Counted from the stretch's first letter, positions 44,320-57,344 are shown. The stretch: DNA of 64,000 nt from Sebastes aleutianus (GCA_916700875.1 CAKAKS010000066.1:9889743-9953742); one strand, 5' to 3'. The notes: a model not told the origin generated them from the sequence alone. A program made the numbers and translations.

Positions 44320-47300
44320 CAGTGGTAACATCGCTCTGCGCTGGCTGTGCCATTGTTTTCCTATAGGGAGAGCGGTGCCGCCCGACTAGGTGGAAGCGCT
44401 ACCCCTTGGCGTGGTTTAAAGTTCAAATTATTTCAACTTTGACCTTGATTACCGCTGTCCTTTCAAAGCGCAACCAATGGTATAACAGCTGGTGTTGTTG
44501 CCTAGAAAAAGTGAATCTTTGCGCACTTCATGACATATTACACCTGCGCTGTGCTTTGCTTCTGCAAATCTCTGCGGTGAGCGAAGAGCACATTTCTTGT
44601 CATGTGAAGGCGGGTGTTAGATATTTGTGGAGCTCTTCTGCCTTAATGTGTCTGGCTAAAACCTACAGTGTGTGCAGGGCTCACAGACCCTGGTCTAATG
44701 ACAACATTGTGGATAATTGCAGCATGATGAACTTATGACCCTTTCACTCCTTTCACTGTTCCCCAAATGCTGCCTGCCCAGCCACGTGAACATCTTGCTC
44801 CCTTTCAATGTTATTAGCGTCGATTGAGCTTGAGACATTTTCTCCTCTTTATTGAGGGGAAAATGGACGTGATTAAAGCCCATTGATTGCGAGATGTCTT
44901 CACGAGGCATTGAGGAGAGCTCTAAGTGCTTGCCGATGCCTCATTTGGAGTGGAGAGGAGGGGATAATGGATTCCATCTTGCCAATTGCGCCTTCTTTAC
45001 GGTTCGCGACGGAGTCGGGATGTCATCCGTTTGATGGCGCAGTCGTCGGTGAGTTTTGACTCCTCCATCCTGACTTCCATCGCTGCATCTATAGGAGCCT
45101 TTTCAGGGTTGCTGACAGCACAGCCAGTGAATAGGCAACAGAGACACACCCTGCTTCCAGAGATTCAAGTTAATAAAAAGAAGAATGTGCCAGAGTATGA
45201 TATGATACCTCTGCTTCCATTAGCTTTATTAGAACGGAGTGCAAAATTACTTCCAATTAGAGTTTCCTAGACAACATACTGGCTATGCATAATAATATTC
45301 TCTGTCTCTCAACCCCCGCATTTGCACCCACTGTTTTTGCACTTGTCAGGAAATTGTTTTGCCTCTCCCCTGGCCTTTCAGAGGTAATTTTGTGTGCAGC
45401 TATGTCTTGGCTATTGAGAAAAACAATTTGTTTCTTTCATGTGTTCTTGCATGTGCAGAGAAAACGCGTATGAAATCTCCTCAAGGATTTGTGTGTGTAT
45501 GTGTGATGTATTTGCGGATCCCTTCTTGTTTTGCACTTTGCCTCAGTTAGTGAGTAGGGATGTTATTTACGACAAGGATTATTTCTGATGTGAAGTGAGT
45601 GTGGAGATGAAAAGCAGCAAGATGTCTCTCGTGCACCAAGCGCCTGGCAGCCAGCACGCTGTGCTAGAGATGCCATGTCCCATGGAACACAACATCTGTT
45701 TCCATTAGGTCCGATTATAGCAACAGACCCGTCTCAGAATACATCAACTGAGTTCAGGCGTTATAGGCGTCGCATGCTGATGACTTCACTTCCCATCTGC
45801 CACAGTTTGAGTAATGGCAAAAGAAAATGTCCAATTCATTGGAGAGTGAAATGCAATCACGTAACCTCTCACAGTGGAAGCACATCAAGCTGCGGTGCTT
45901 AATCTGAGATTTCTCTGAGGATTGCAATGCAGCCTCAAGTTCTCTGTTTGAGGAGTTTACAGTCGTCTAGATGGGTTTAGCACAACATATCACAGTGTAT
46001 TTAGGAGCTCAGGGCGCCATAAACACTCTAACAAGCAACATTATGTGTTATGAGAAGAACAAAGTGGTATATTTTGTTTTATATTAATTCATTTGACCGA
46101 TTGTGGAGTCATAGCTTAGCAACCATGACTAGGCGCAGCAAGTCTGTCAAGCTTTGGATTTCTCCCCAACAATACGCTACTTATTTACTACTACATGGAT
46201 CATCATCTGGTGAGGACTTTTTTCCCTCAAACATGCGGGTTTAGATTTATTGTTTTCAGCCTGACATGTATGTAGGCATAAAGTGCATATTTAAGACCTC
46301 GGTTACTCTTTATAAAACAATTCAGCTGTAAACATTAAAAAGTTTGCTAGAGTAGTATTTTCCAGGTCAGTACAAAATCAATTTGTATGCAGGAAACAGC
46401 AGTGCGGAGGAACTAAGGGGGTCAGGGCTTTGCTAACGGTCAATATGTTTGAAAAATGTTTTATATAAATGTTGGAAGATTGCCTCCTAATTTTATATTC
46501 TGATAGATATGTGAGTGTTTGCAAAGGTGGATACCTCATTTCAGAATGAATCATTTTTATGAGCTGGATCCTTTTCATCATATAATAAGATAAACTGTAG
46601 CTATAACCTCTGAACATGAGGGTGTTGATCTTTTGTAGGACAAAATAAACATTGTCCAGTTGTCGTTTTATTATCTATAAACCTACATTATGGCCGTGCA
46701 AGGACGAAAATATCCAACAGCAGACCCCAGACAGCTGCAGGCTTCGGAGTCCACCCGCTGTGGCATTACGAACGCTGTCCAGAGGCTCTCTGCGGACGTC
46801 TGATTGACTGAGGCAATGTGTAATGATGCTGGTGTGTAATGATGGTTGGCATGGAATGATGCTATTTATATGCAGCAGCATCACTTACCTTGTGTTTATG
46901 GCAAAAAATATCCGGGTTTTCCCCTCAACATATTGTCTGCTGCAACACAGATACATTTGTGGGGAGTCTTTAAAGATACAATCCAATCTTTAAATATGTT
47001 GAAAACAGCTAATGGAAATGTCTACTGAATGGGTAACATAATACAGTAAATATATACGACTAAAATTACAATATATTAATTTATTATACACCGAAAAATT
47101 AACTTCCATTGCCTCCACTATTTCTGACAATGTCAACAAACACGTCACAACTCGTGAACTCGGAGCTTTCAGAAACTTTTCACTCACGAGGTCGTGAACA
47201 CACACGACCTCCTTCTCGTAAACACGACCCCATTTGAAGGCACCACATCTTTACAAAAAAACAGAAGAAATACCACCACAGAAGTAAGCTTGATTTTTTT

Positions 47301-47540
47301 TATTTTTTAGTTTCTCTGTATATTGCGTATTCTTTTTATTCTTAATACTGTGAACATCATCCCCTCCGCTTGATACTGAAACATGGTTCCGAAACGTTAC
47401 GACAGTTTCCGTCGGAGAGAGGGAAGTTAGTACCAAAGCTTCCCACTGTATTTATACCTTGCACCTTAAAGAAGAGGGCTTCATTCAGCTGTGAGTGTGA
47501 CTACAGAGTTCACTCCATCACGGAGTGGGAGTGGGGAGGG
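44320..47540. other. Long stretch without recognised gene
   Basis: About 3.2 kb of mostly unique sequence. No open frame has family resemblance or plausible splice flanks. Distal regulatory elements may be present but cannot be called from one sequence. Confidence 0.4.
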
Positions 47541-47544
47541 TCCG

Positions 47545-47725
47545 GTTTGAGAAACGCTCCTCCTCTTTCGGTGCAGATAACTTCACATCCAGCCTTTGTG
47601 TGTTTTCCCGCCTGTGTGATTGTCTGCCCCGTCCTGATTGTTTTCACCTGTCCCTCATCAGACCTACTGTCACCTGTCCCTCGTTATTACCATTCCTCCA
47701 TTTAGTATTTAGTCTTTGGTCCAGT
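47545..47725. repeat. Dispersed repeat, pairs with 52.1 kb
   Basis: CTTTGTGTGTTTTCCCGCC, GATTGTCTGCCCCGTCCTGA and TCACCTGTCCCTCGTTATTA recur at 52098-52172 with few changes. It is a common fish repeat phrase, perhaps the 3' part of a retroelement. Confidence 0.6.
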
Positions 47726-47729
47726 TCAA

Positions 47730-49260
47730 ACCTGACTTGGTCCAACTCTATAGTAACCCAACTCATGAGCTGGGATACTAGAATTAACTACAATGCTAGC
47801 AAAAATAAGGAAATTCATCCTGAGAATGTTAATGGCACAAACAGTTCACGTCTCGTTACATTGAAAGTATAATCCTGACAGCAGCATGTAAACTACATTG
47901 TGATACGTATCTTGGTGACACTGTAAAGAGGACAATATTATATTGCAGTTTTCCAAAGTCACTGTTTAAGTGTTCATCAGTGTATATCTTGCATCTTGTT
48001 CTGTTAGTAATAAACAGTAAAAAGACCAAAACTAAATCAGCTCCGAGACTTGTTAAGTGTGAATTTTGCTCATTTTCAGATAAGAGGAAAGCTGATTTTT
48101 ACTGCAGGGATGACAACAGAATGAGGATTCTGTTGTTTGTAACACAAGCTGCACTTTAATCAAGCAACAATTGAATACAGCACTCGCAGCATTTGCATTC
48201 ATCAGTCACATTACCAGTAAAACTTCTTTTGTTTGATTCCTTTTAAAGAAAGTACCTGCTTTGAAATAATTTTCCAGGAATTGTAGAAATGAGAGGTTAC
48301 ATTGAAATAGGGGTAATTATGTGAAGAGAGATAGATCAAGGCCTGCTTTTTTCCAAAAGAGGCTAAACACTTGCTTTTTCAAAGCAACCTGACATGCAGC
48401 CAGTAGTTAGACAGAGAGCTGTTAATTATGAAGAGCGAACGGTTTACTTCTAGCAGAAATTAGATGACGTCAAGACAGCCGGCGCTCATACCTGAAGGTG
48501 TAATGTAAATGTTCTTGCAAAGACACGGCTAAAAAAAAACTGACTCCAGATGTCCATAAGAAAGGTGACAAACTAGTCATAACACTAGATTGAGAAACAC
48601 TAATCATAGCTGAGTGCACTGCTCAATCAGTGGTTTTAAATATCAATCTAGGTCTATTATTGTGGAAAAGAATATTTTATTAGAGAAATAATTATCATTT
48701 TAAACTTTTTCCTCACCATTTAAGGACATTAATATATATTTTATGTATGAATAGTGCAACTGAGGGAACAGCTTCAGGTTCACTACAACTTTTCATAATG
48801 CTTTCTCAACTGAAGAACCACTTCTGGTTTCTTTTTAGCGACGTGGCTCTAGGAATGACAATGTGGGACTGTTTGTTATAGCTAGTTAGCACTACACGAC
48901 TTTCAAAGTTGTCAGATCACAGTAATGTTCACATTACACAACTTGCTGTCTTGTAATCGGGTCGTGTTTTTCACTCTACATGACTGACCGGCAACAGAGG
49001 TTCACACACTACAAGATTGAAGCTTTTATATGTCTTCACGTCCTCCTTTACAGCCTTGTTGTGTATACTCGGGTTCATGCGACCGTGATGTAGTCTGTTA
49101 ATAGCCTAACGTTAGCTTTTTACTTCTGGTGATTACATTCACACTTCAAAAATCATAAAAGTGGTGTTTATTTGTGAAGATTATCTTGCTGAACAAAACA
49201 TGTTAGTATCATAAATGTGTGTTTGCCACAGAGATTATTTTCTGCAATAATCCAAAACCC
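47730..49260. other. Unique non-coding DNA
   Basis: No gene recognised. The block 48880-49080 contains loosely repeated ACACGACT/ACACAACTTGC/ACATGACTGACC phrases but no clear element. Confidence 0.35.
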
Positions 49261-49264
49261 AATG

Positions 49265-49445
49265 GAAAAATCCCATTGTTTTTTTGTTGAGGGAACCAGG
49301 GCGATTCTAACTTCCTGGTTTGCCTCCAATAATACATGTCATCCCTGCAGCTCTCCATTGGGCGGATTGCCATCAAATTTGGTACACACATTCATGTTCC
49401 CCACCGGATGAACTGTAATAACTTTGGAGATCCCTAAACTTCTCG
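49265..49445. repeat. Dispersed fish repeat
   Basis: CTGCAGCTCTCCATTGGGCG, CAAATTTGGTACACACATTC and GTAATAACTTTGGAGATCCC form a phrase set I know from an abundant fish repeat. Class unknown. Confidence 0.45.
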
Positions 49446-49449
49446 TCTT

Positions 49450-50678
49450 GTGTTTTTGTCCAATAAATGCTGTTTATTATACCAATAAACTTATTTCCTG
49501 AAGTGTTCTCACTGGCAGAATGATGATTATAGAGAGGCCGATTGGCAGACTGCTCCACCACTATGTCTGAGTCGGATGATCTGAACCTGCTGAGAGGAGG
49601 CATTGCAGAGAGTGCTTTAATTCAAAGGCTGAAAAGGAAGGATTTCATCCGTGATGGAAGAAAGGATGCAAATCAAGACCAAGACCAAGGTAGCTCGCCC
49701 GAAATTATCATATTGTTATTTTTCAATATGACACCAAGGTATTAACATTTTTCCAGCGTCTCCATGAAGTCTGCATGACAACAACTGGAAAACTGTAAAG
49801 ATGTGTGAAAATTTCTAGAAGAGAGCTCCTCTCCACACAAGGCAGCAACAATTCAGCCTCATAATTAGGTTCATAGACGAGACTGTAAACTCATCACAGG
49901 CCATAAAGATAGAAACGATGCAACAGTAAACACGCCATCCCCCCTATGAATGATACAAGCAGTTGTTCAGGCCAGTTAACAACATACATCATCTCTCCAA
50001 TTGGACCCGTGGTGTGGTAGTGAAGGCCTTAAAAAGGTTTCAGTCGTTATGTTGCGTCCATGAGGGCCGATCACAGTAATGTTTGGAAATGCCAGATCAC
50101 AGTTCATTGTAGCCTGGTGTCAAGTCATTTCACGTGCAATCAGAACGCCATTCTTGCTTTTGCCGTGTCATTTCACGCTATATAGTCTGTACGTGAACAA
50201 AGATGGCGTATTTCAAGCTCTGCCAAAGGTTTGAAATGGTATACACTTCCTGTCTCCTATAAGTGGGAGTGATCATGTCGTGTTCGCCTCTCTCCTTAAA
50301 CTGTCATGCTATTTATACGCCTTTCCATGAGATCAGATTCTGTAGATAAAGATAAACAGACAAATTATTTAACTACTGAAAAATGCACTGAAATTGCAAG
50401 GAATAAATTGTTTTATCTGAAAATGTGCACTTTTTACCTATAAACTCACTAATAGGCAGACTTTGTACGCCATGTGTTTATTTTTTTGACATACTGAAGG
50501 TCACACAGCCTCAGACACCTTTTAAAAAAGCAAAAAAAAACTGAAGAAAAGAAGCACAAACCCCAGGAAAGTCATCAGACTCTATGGAAATCACAGGGTT
50601 AGATGTTATTGGACAGCAAGGTATAACACCTCTCTCCATAAACATGTTTACAACAAACACACGCCCACTCTCACTTCA

Positions 50679-50680
<2 letters not shown>
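49450..50680. other. Unique non-coding DNA
   Basis: No recognised exon. The open frame at 49542-49745 (SESDDLNLLRGGIAES region) has a faint coding look but no homology I can name and no supporting splice sites. Confidence 0.3.

Positions 50681-50727
<47 letters not shown>
50681..50727. repeat. (CA)n microsatellite
   Basis: A CA run of about 47 bp followed by a short TATATA. Confidence 0.95.
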
Positions 50728-50733
<6 letters not shown>

Positions 50734-51704
50734 CACACCCTCTCCTACCTTATAAAACCTTACAGCGTTTGTTGTGTGTCCCATGTGAGTACAGTATCGG
50801 TTCTTTGTCCCGGCTTTAGCAGGACTGATAGCATCGCAGAGACTCTACAAAGGTCTCGCTAATCACATCTGCTGCATTATTGGAACATTACTCACCTATC
50901 TGGGAAAAAAGAAAATGCTTCGTCAGCACTATAACCCTTTTTTGTTCCTTTTCCCCCCAGGCTTACAGATTAAGATGGCTCCAAAACTAAAGATTTTTTT
51001 CTTCTTTTTCTTCAAAAGGACTCAATTTTGCTGTAAAGCAGAATATCTGTAGCTACTATTGTCGTTTTTGTTGGGGGAGAAAAAAAAGTTACTGTGCTTT
51101 CACAATGAGCAGCATTATTATGCGGGCACCATAACAGCTCTGGTTTGTGGAGGCAGGTGGATGAGCATAAATCAACATAGCCTACTCCAAATGAACCCAA
51201 CTTTTCCCTTTTTTTATGCTTAAAGGTAGAGACACAAGCTGATTATGAATAGGATTTGGGAGTGAATCCCTTCACAACCAATTCCTTTTGCAGGATATAC
51301 CGTCCACGTTGCCATCCAGGATCTCACCCAAAGTCTACGATTTCTTCCTCATTTTCTACCTTTTCAGTGCAAATTGTAGTGCATGTAAAGAGTGCAAGAT
51401 GCTAGTTGCTGTCCATGATTGTTTTCGTACAAGAACATTGGCATTTACGGGTCTTCCACAGCCAGAAAATCCACATTTTGAGTCAGCTGAGCACTTTGTG
51501 TCACAATTGAGACAGCAAAAAAATAAATAAATGAACAAGCAAGCAGAGGAGTCAATATTTTACCAGGATATTCCCAGTGAGATTTAAAACCTCTTTTTTT
51601 CAGGGAGACCTGGCCAAGACGGCAGCATAAAAAGTTTCACATAAAAGCACAAACAACAGACTTAAAAAAAAACTGCAAAAATTGAAAAACAACATAAGAC
51701 AATT

Positions 51705-52020
51705 CAATAATAATTAACAGTTAGCTAAAAGTTATGGATAAATGGTTGAAATGAAAAGCTAAACGTAGCCTAAATGGTTTAAAAACAGTTAAAAATGTTT
51801 GCTAATGTTTTAAAGAGAAAGCTAAAAGGTTGAAAACAAAAGGCTAAAACAGTTGAAATAGTTAGCTAAGTTACAGATAAATGTCTAAATCAGATGTTTG
51901 AAACAGTTAGCTAAAAGTAAGGAATAAATGGTTGAAAATATTAGCTTAAATAGTTGAAATTGTTGGCTAAAAGTAAGGGATAAACGGTTGAAATAGATGC
52001 ATGAAATATAAAAGTGTTGG
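51705..52020. repeat. Degenerate minisatellite, first part
   Basis: Loosely repeated phrases GTTAGCTAAAAGTTATGGAT, AAATGGTTGAAA and CAGTTGAAATAGTTAGC occur at irregular spacing. The same phrases resume at 52500-52640 (GAACTAGCTGAAAGTAAGGG, GATAAATGGTTAA). The two parts are separated by about 480 bp of other sequence that includes the repeat at 52098. Confidence 0.65.
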
Positions 52021-52084
52021 TTGAATGGTGAAATGGCTCCTGGGTTATGTTTTTTCTTTGTTTCATGCCATTCAGTCATTTCAG

Positions 52085-52235
52085 ATCACTTCACTTCCTG
52101 TCTTTGTGTGTTTTCCCGCCAGTTTTGATTGTCTGCCCCGCCCTGATTAGTGTCACCTGTCCCTCGTTTGTACTACCTCCGTTCCTTTGTCGGTTACTTT
52201 TGGTTTCTGTATGGAGTTTTGTTTGCCCTTTACGT
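52085..52235. repeat. Dispersed repeat, pairs with 47.6 kb
   Basis: CTTTGTGTGTTTTCCCGCCA, GATTGTCTGCCCCGCCCTGA and GTGTCACCTGTCCCTCG. It lies between the two parts of the degenerate minisatellite and probably entered as an insertion. Confidence 0.6.
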
Positions 52236-52789
52236 GTCTGTAGTGATGGCGAGATGAAGCTGCATGAAGCATTGAAGCTTTCCAGCAAATTGATTCGCAA
52301 AAGGGTTAATTTCTCGAGGCTTCATGTGCACACAAATCCACCTGTTGAGTGTAAAACAGGCAAATATAATACAGATCATTTCAACCATGTGAGCTGTGAT
52401 ATAGGCTACTGCATTTTGTGCGAGTAAAGACTTAGGAATAACGATAATAAAAAAAAGATTCCATGCAATCCATTTATATCAACATTGTCTATTTTCACAC
52501 AGAACTAGCTGAAAGTAAGGGATAGCAGTTCAAAATGTTACAAACGGATAAATGGTTAAATATGTTTGCTTAAAGCGATGATAAACAGTTGAAATAGATT
52601 GCTAAAAGTTATAGATAAATGGTTAATACATCCAGCTCTAGCCACTCCAAGTGGTGGCCTAAACATTCACAGCTCAATTAAATGACAAAAATGGAAACAT
52701 CCAGTTTAAATCAATTCAAATGAACACATTTGTAACATGACGGGCAGTCGTTGATGAAGAGAGTTCATCTAACAGATATTTAATTAATT

Positions 52790-53010
52790 TATAATGAACT
52801 CTGGAAATATGTGCATAAATTATCCACATTTAAAATTTGCTTTTATGGACACACACACAGAAGTATGTACAAGCCAATCTTGACATTCGTTTTGCATATG
52901 CTAATTCCAATGAAATTATGCCATTAAGAGTTACATGATTAGAGCAAATAACTTTTCAATGTTTGATAAGGACAATTAGCACTCTGGAGCCCACCTACTA
53001 CGCAGCCCAG
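52790..53010. promoter_or_regulatory. Candidate conserved non-coding element
   Basis: Unique sequence with homeodomain-like cores (TAATTAATTTATAATGAACT) and a POU/octamer-like string (TTTGCATATGCTAATTCCAA). This is the texture of vertebrate developmental enhancers. No conservation data are available here, so this is a weak inference. Confidence 0.25.
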
Positions 53011-53439
53011 AGGGAATGAATACTTTAGGAATATATTATGTGCTAAATCAGATTAGTCCTTTCTTGTCTCTGGGAGTGCTGAAACTGATCTTTAAATCTG
53101 GAAGAAACATGACCCAATCTTTTCTCCCGCCTCTTATACACTCTGCAATGCAATGCCTTTTCTTTACTCTAAAGAATATGTCATTGAAATGTTGAATACA
53201 GTAATAAACGTTAGCTATGACCATTTTTCTCATACTTTTCTCTGCATATAAGTAGCTTCAGGCTCTGGTCAGGTTCAAATTTGGTTATTTTCAAATGTAA
53301 ATTATTAAGAAACTTCTCTCCCCCCTTTTCTTTGTCACATCATTACCTTCTATCCTGTGATTGTCCCGGTGCAACAGCTCTGACTAACTAGCATTTGGGT
53401 CACGTTTGGGTATCAAATTTGCAGCCCTGTCTACTAAAG

Positions 53440-54190
53440 TTATGTTTAAAACTGCGTTGTGAATTACACTTCAAGGGAAGCGTATTTTGTCGCTAATTGC
53501 ATGTTTTTGTAGTATAACAAATACTTTTAATGATAGTCTGAGGCAGTCTGTGTACAGAGACGAAGGAGGTCAGGGTGGTGGATGGGCCTAACAAACAGGA
53601 CTTTCACTCAGGAGACCGCTGTTTAGTGTCCCGTGTGAAACTAAAAGTCAACGTTCACTTATTTTAATTTACGTCTGTAGCTTAATAACAAAACAAACAT
53701 AGCCATTTTAAGCCAAACTATCTGTGCATTCCCCAATACCCATACTACCATACTATTTAGTATGAAAGAAAAAGATTTAGTATGTCCCAATACACAGTAT
53801 GTCAAATACAATATGCCCAAAAAATACAAGGATGTCCTACTATATCTGGTTGCATTTTACAGTATGGAAGCCAGCATGCTTTTGCGGATATATGAGTTAA
53901 TATGAGCAAGAAGGTCAAAGTTCACGGCGCAATGTTATGATGAAGTAGTATGTCCCAACTGCATGCATACTGCATGCAACAGTACGTACTTTGTAAGGGC
54001 AGCTGCAGTATGTACTAAAAGTAAAAAGAAAAGTATGCAATTTGGAACGTAGCCTATTATGATGTTTTTTTTTTTACTAAACCTACCAAGTAGTTTTGTT
54101 GCGTTTTTTGTTTTGTTTCATACCACTTAACTTTTAATAACGGTCACTTGATATACTACGTCACTTGCTCTGCATCTCGCTCATTGTACC
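53440..54190. repeat. Interspersed repeat split by a nested insertion
   Basis: The left part (AAGCGTATTTTGTCGCTAAT ... CATTTTAAGCCAAACTAT) and right part (GATGTTTTTTTTTTTACTAA, then CCTACCAAGTAGTTTTGTTG) match consecutive sequence in the uninterrupted relative at 41415-41935. The gap between them is filled by the element at about 53723-54054. Confidence 0.7.
53723..54054. mobile_element. Nested MITE with ATACT/AGTAT-type ends
   Basis: The left end is TGTGCATTCCCCAATACCCA followed by TACTACCATACT. The right end is AAGTATGCAATTTGGAACGT, whose complement resembles the left end. GTAGTATGTCCCA-type phrases recur inside. It sits exactly where the host repeat is interrupted relative to its other copy. 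I know this family as a common fish MITE, probably hAT-type. Non-coding. Confidence 0.65.
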
Positions 54191-54194
54191 ACAT

Positions 54195-55340
54195 CATTGA
54201 CTGAATGCTAAAATGTTTTGGCATTGTCAAGATAACATGATATGTCGGCGCAAAGTGCTTTCTGATTTGTATCTATACCATTTCAAGCCCTTACAGCCTC
54301 TCACACTCAAGCATTTATACCAGGTGACACCAGGTGAAGTCCCTGAGGGTTCAGGGCTTTAGGCCTTAGGGGGGGACAATGGGAAGAAGAAAGAAGAAAC
54401 GTACAATGCCAACATTTTTCCCTGGCGTCCGGGCCGCGACTTACTCCCCACATCCGTCGGTAAAAGACTGTTTCACAAAATCCACGAGCACATGTGACTT
54501 TACCAGAGTACGTGCTGTACTGAGCTGCTCCCCTCTCGAGCTGAAGCTCTCAAAATAATTGCAGCACCTTGGACAGTGACAAGAGTTTGCTCTCGGGAGA
54601 CTCTTGTGTAATGCATTTCTGCTTTGTCTTTTCACCCTGCTTTCATAAGTGCCTGGCTGCTTCCATTTTCTCCAGCTCTTCCACAGAGCAGCGGATCAAC
54701 TTCACAGCACCAGATGTTGTGCCAAAGCCTTGAAACATGTTTGAGGTGCAAATTCGCGCTCAACAAGAGCTACAGCATCACCTTTTCTTTTAAAAGATCT
54801 CTGTGCATAAAAGCCTCTTACGCTCTCTCTTCTCTTCATTTATCTCTTTTTTTTAGTTTTTTTTACCATCACAGCTTTGGAGCAGTGCTTGAAGATAAAG
54901 TTGTTTGTCTGCTTCTAAACGTAATGATTTAGAGGTTAAGGCTTCCTTTTCTGTTTTATTTACGGGTTTGACTTTTATACATAAATGCAACAGTTGGCTT
55001 ATTAATAAACATATGTTGACAATAACTCATTCCACCATCCTTCCACAGTTCGCATACATTTGAACCTACTTGTAATACAAATCTGTTAAACATATTGCAT
55101 TAATGATGATACAGTGCTCCGCCGTACACCGCAGATATGTTCCTCCATAATAATTTCATCATCAGCCGCTGCTTTGGGCTAATTCCTCTGCCGTTATCAT
55201 CATTATCCTCAGGTTATCCATCAGATGATTTGTATTCATAATGAGTTTGGAGTGAATTAACACATGTAGTTATTATTGCATGGTGGACTTAATGAGCATA
55301 GAGTCAGCCATCCCTCATGAAATGAACTTCTTACAGTGGT
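54195..55340. other. Unique non-coding DNA
   Basis: No gene recognised. The stretch at about 55140-55320 (GGTTATCCATCAGATGATTT, CATAATGAGTTTGGAGTGAA) has the look of conserved non-coding DNA but is untested. Confidence 0.3.
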
Positions 55341-55344
55341 GTGA

Positions 55345-56330
55345 TTCAGATCCTTTACTGAAGTAAAAGTACCAATACATTACCATTTTTTTTATGATTA
55401 CTTAAGCACAACTTTGAAAACAGGGCTCAAACCACACACACAAGTAGCAGAACATCTAAGATCTTTTGCAAAATGAAACACTTCATTTTAAACAATGATT
55501 TATAAAAACCCAATTTTGTCACTGTATGGCACACATATGGTTCATAGGATCTGATTCTGTTTGAACCAATTACACACTGCTGGGATCAATAAAAAACACT
55601 TTTAACTTTTCTACTTTTCTAATCATATAGTCTGGGTTTGACTTTTTTCAGAGATATTGTTAGTAAAGTACATTAATATATCGTAACACACACTGCTCCA
55701 CATTGTAACATCCATCCAAAGGTTGTATTTTGCACTGAAAACAGAATAGAACATATTCTAAACAGAATAAATACATAAACACGGCAAAAACATTTGCAGA
55801 GACAAAAAAGAAAACTTGAATTACAATTTTTTTTTCAATACTGTAATACGTGTTTTTGAAAACAGGCCTCTTGCTGCAATATTGGCTTGCATTGCTGTTG
55901 TAGGTACTCACCTGTGGTCTTTTTTTTATAGTATTTACATCCTGATGAGTTGACAATCAAGCAATTAGGTGTTCGGCCAGGTGGTGTGTGTTTTGGCCAA
56001 TTGGTCATTTTGAATGGCAGCGTTTTGAAATGACAAACAAGTGATTTTATGTCAGAGTCCTGTGTCTTGTAGTGTCATGTAGAGAACCGTGTGCAGTGTG
56101 ATGTCATGTTGAATTGCAAATTGGGTTCAAAGCAGAGAGTTTTGGAGACTTGAGATGAGGTTTTACTCTCTGATTATTTATGCTTTATGTGTCAATGTAA
56201 TGTGAAAGTACTCCATTACAAGTAAAAGTCCTGCATTCAAAATCCCACTTAAGTAAAAGTAGAGAAGTGCAAAATGTACTTTAGTATCAAAAGTATTTGT
56301 GCTGCAGAAAAATGGCCAGAGTGAGTGTTA
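55345..56330. mobile_element. AAGTAAAAGT-type MITE split by an insertion
   Basis: The left piece, CAGATCCTTTACTGAAGTAA then AAGTACCAATACATTACC (55349-55386), and the right piece, TACTCCATTACAAGTAAAAG then TCCTGCATTC (56210-56239), are adjacent in the fish MITE family as I know it. About 0.8 kb of unrelated DNA separates them. The right part continues with CACTTAAGTAAAAGTAGAGA to about 56300. Confidence 0.55.
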
Positions 56331-56339
56331 TATTATTAC

Positions 56340-57065
56340 ATATCAAATTACAGTTTTGAAACTCTGCACACAAAATACAAAATATCTTACATCAATAAAA
56401 ATGCTTTATACACAGTGATTATGGTTTACATCAGATGTTTGGACATCACTCGCTGTATCAAAGTGAGGAAGAGATGGGATGATGTAAAGAAAGAAAGTGT
56501 CGATGACAAAAAGCTTTCCTAAATTTCAGCTCACCAAGGCTAGTGCAGCTTTTGATGCTGTCAATTATAAAACAGACGGTCTTTTCTCAAAGTGGTGAAC
56601 TTGGACAGGATTTAGTCAGTGAAATATCCACCTGAAGCTTCATTACTTGAGTTGGCGTCTGAAAGGATCATTGATTTGCTCGTGCAGCAGGCTGACACTG
56701 ACCTGAAGCCTCCGATCACTGACTGGGATCAGCAGGGCTCATCATTTATCCCGTGGCATACTGCTTGCACTGCACTGCATTTCTTTTTCCTCCCGTCCTC
56801 CTGAACACATCGCTCTGCCTCTTCCCAGCGCAGAGACAAGAAGATGAAGAAGGATGGACAAAATTGAGACGCAAATTCCAAATGAGCTGTATACATGTCC
56901 AAAGAATGCTCCTAAAACCTGAATAATATCAGCATATCCCACATGTCATAATCAGAAAATGCTCCATTTGGAATAAGGCCTAATTCAGAATATCCAAACA
57001 GAATATGCTGTTGACACGACCCATATCAAATTCACAATATTGTCATATTAGTGTGTATAAACGTA
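56340..57065. other. Unique non-coding DNA
   Basis: No gene recognised. The open frame at 56619-56804 has no recognisable motif. Confidence 0.35.
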
Positions 57066-57069
57066 GGGC

Positions 57070-57340
57070 ACTGTAGTTTATTTTGAGCCACACCCGTATA
57101 AAACACATCTCGTCCTGCTGCTGTAAAGACTCACTAGAGCACTAGATGTGTATTACTCCTCAGCTGAAAATAGTCCCCAACAAATGCACAAGTTGCTGCT
57201 GTTTGACTAATGTTTCTAAAAAACTACAGTGCATGTGAGCTGTTTCGAAAGAGAGACAGACTTTGCATTATTTGTCTCGGTTATTTCATGATATTGTTGG
57301 CAATGAGAATAATATAGAATAACACCAGCCTTATCATTTG
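57070..57340. repeat. Interspersed repeat, copy 2 of 3
   Basis: Landmarks are CACTGTAGTTTATTTTGAGC, GCTGAAAATAGTCCCCAACA and GAATAACACCAGCCTTATCA, in the same order as the copies at 30740 and 60899. The left end is missing. Confidence 0.75.
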
Positions 57341-57344
57341 TTCT

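Noticed and set aside
44406..44738. 110-codon open frame
   Set aside because: Cysteine- and tryptophan-rich composition without domain pattern or splice support. Probably chance.
47251..47872. Two long plus-strand frames overlapping each other
   Set aside because: They run through a dispersed repeat shared with 52.1 kb, so they are repeat-derived.
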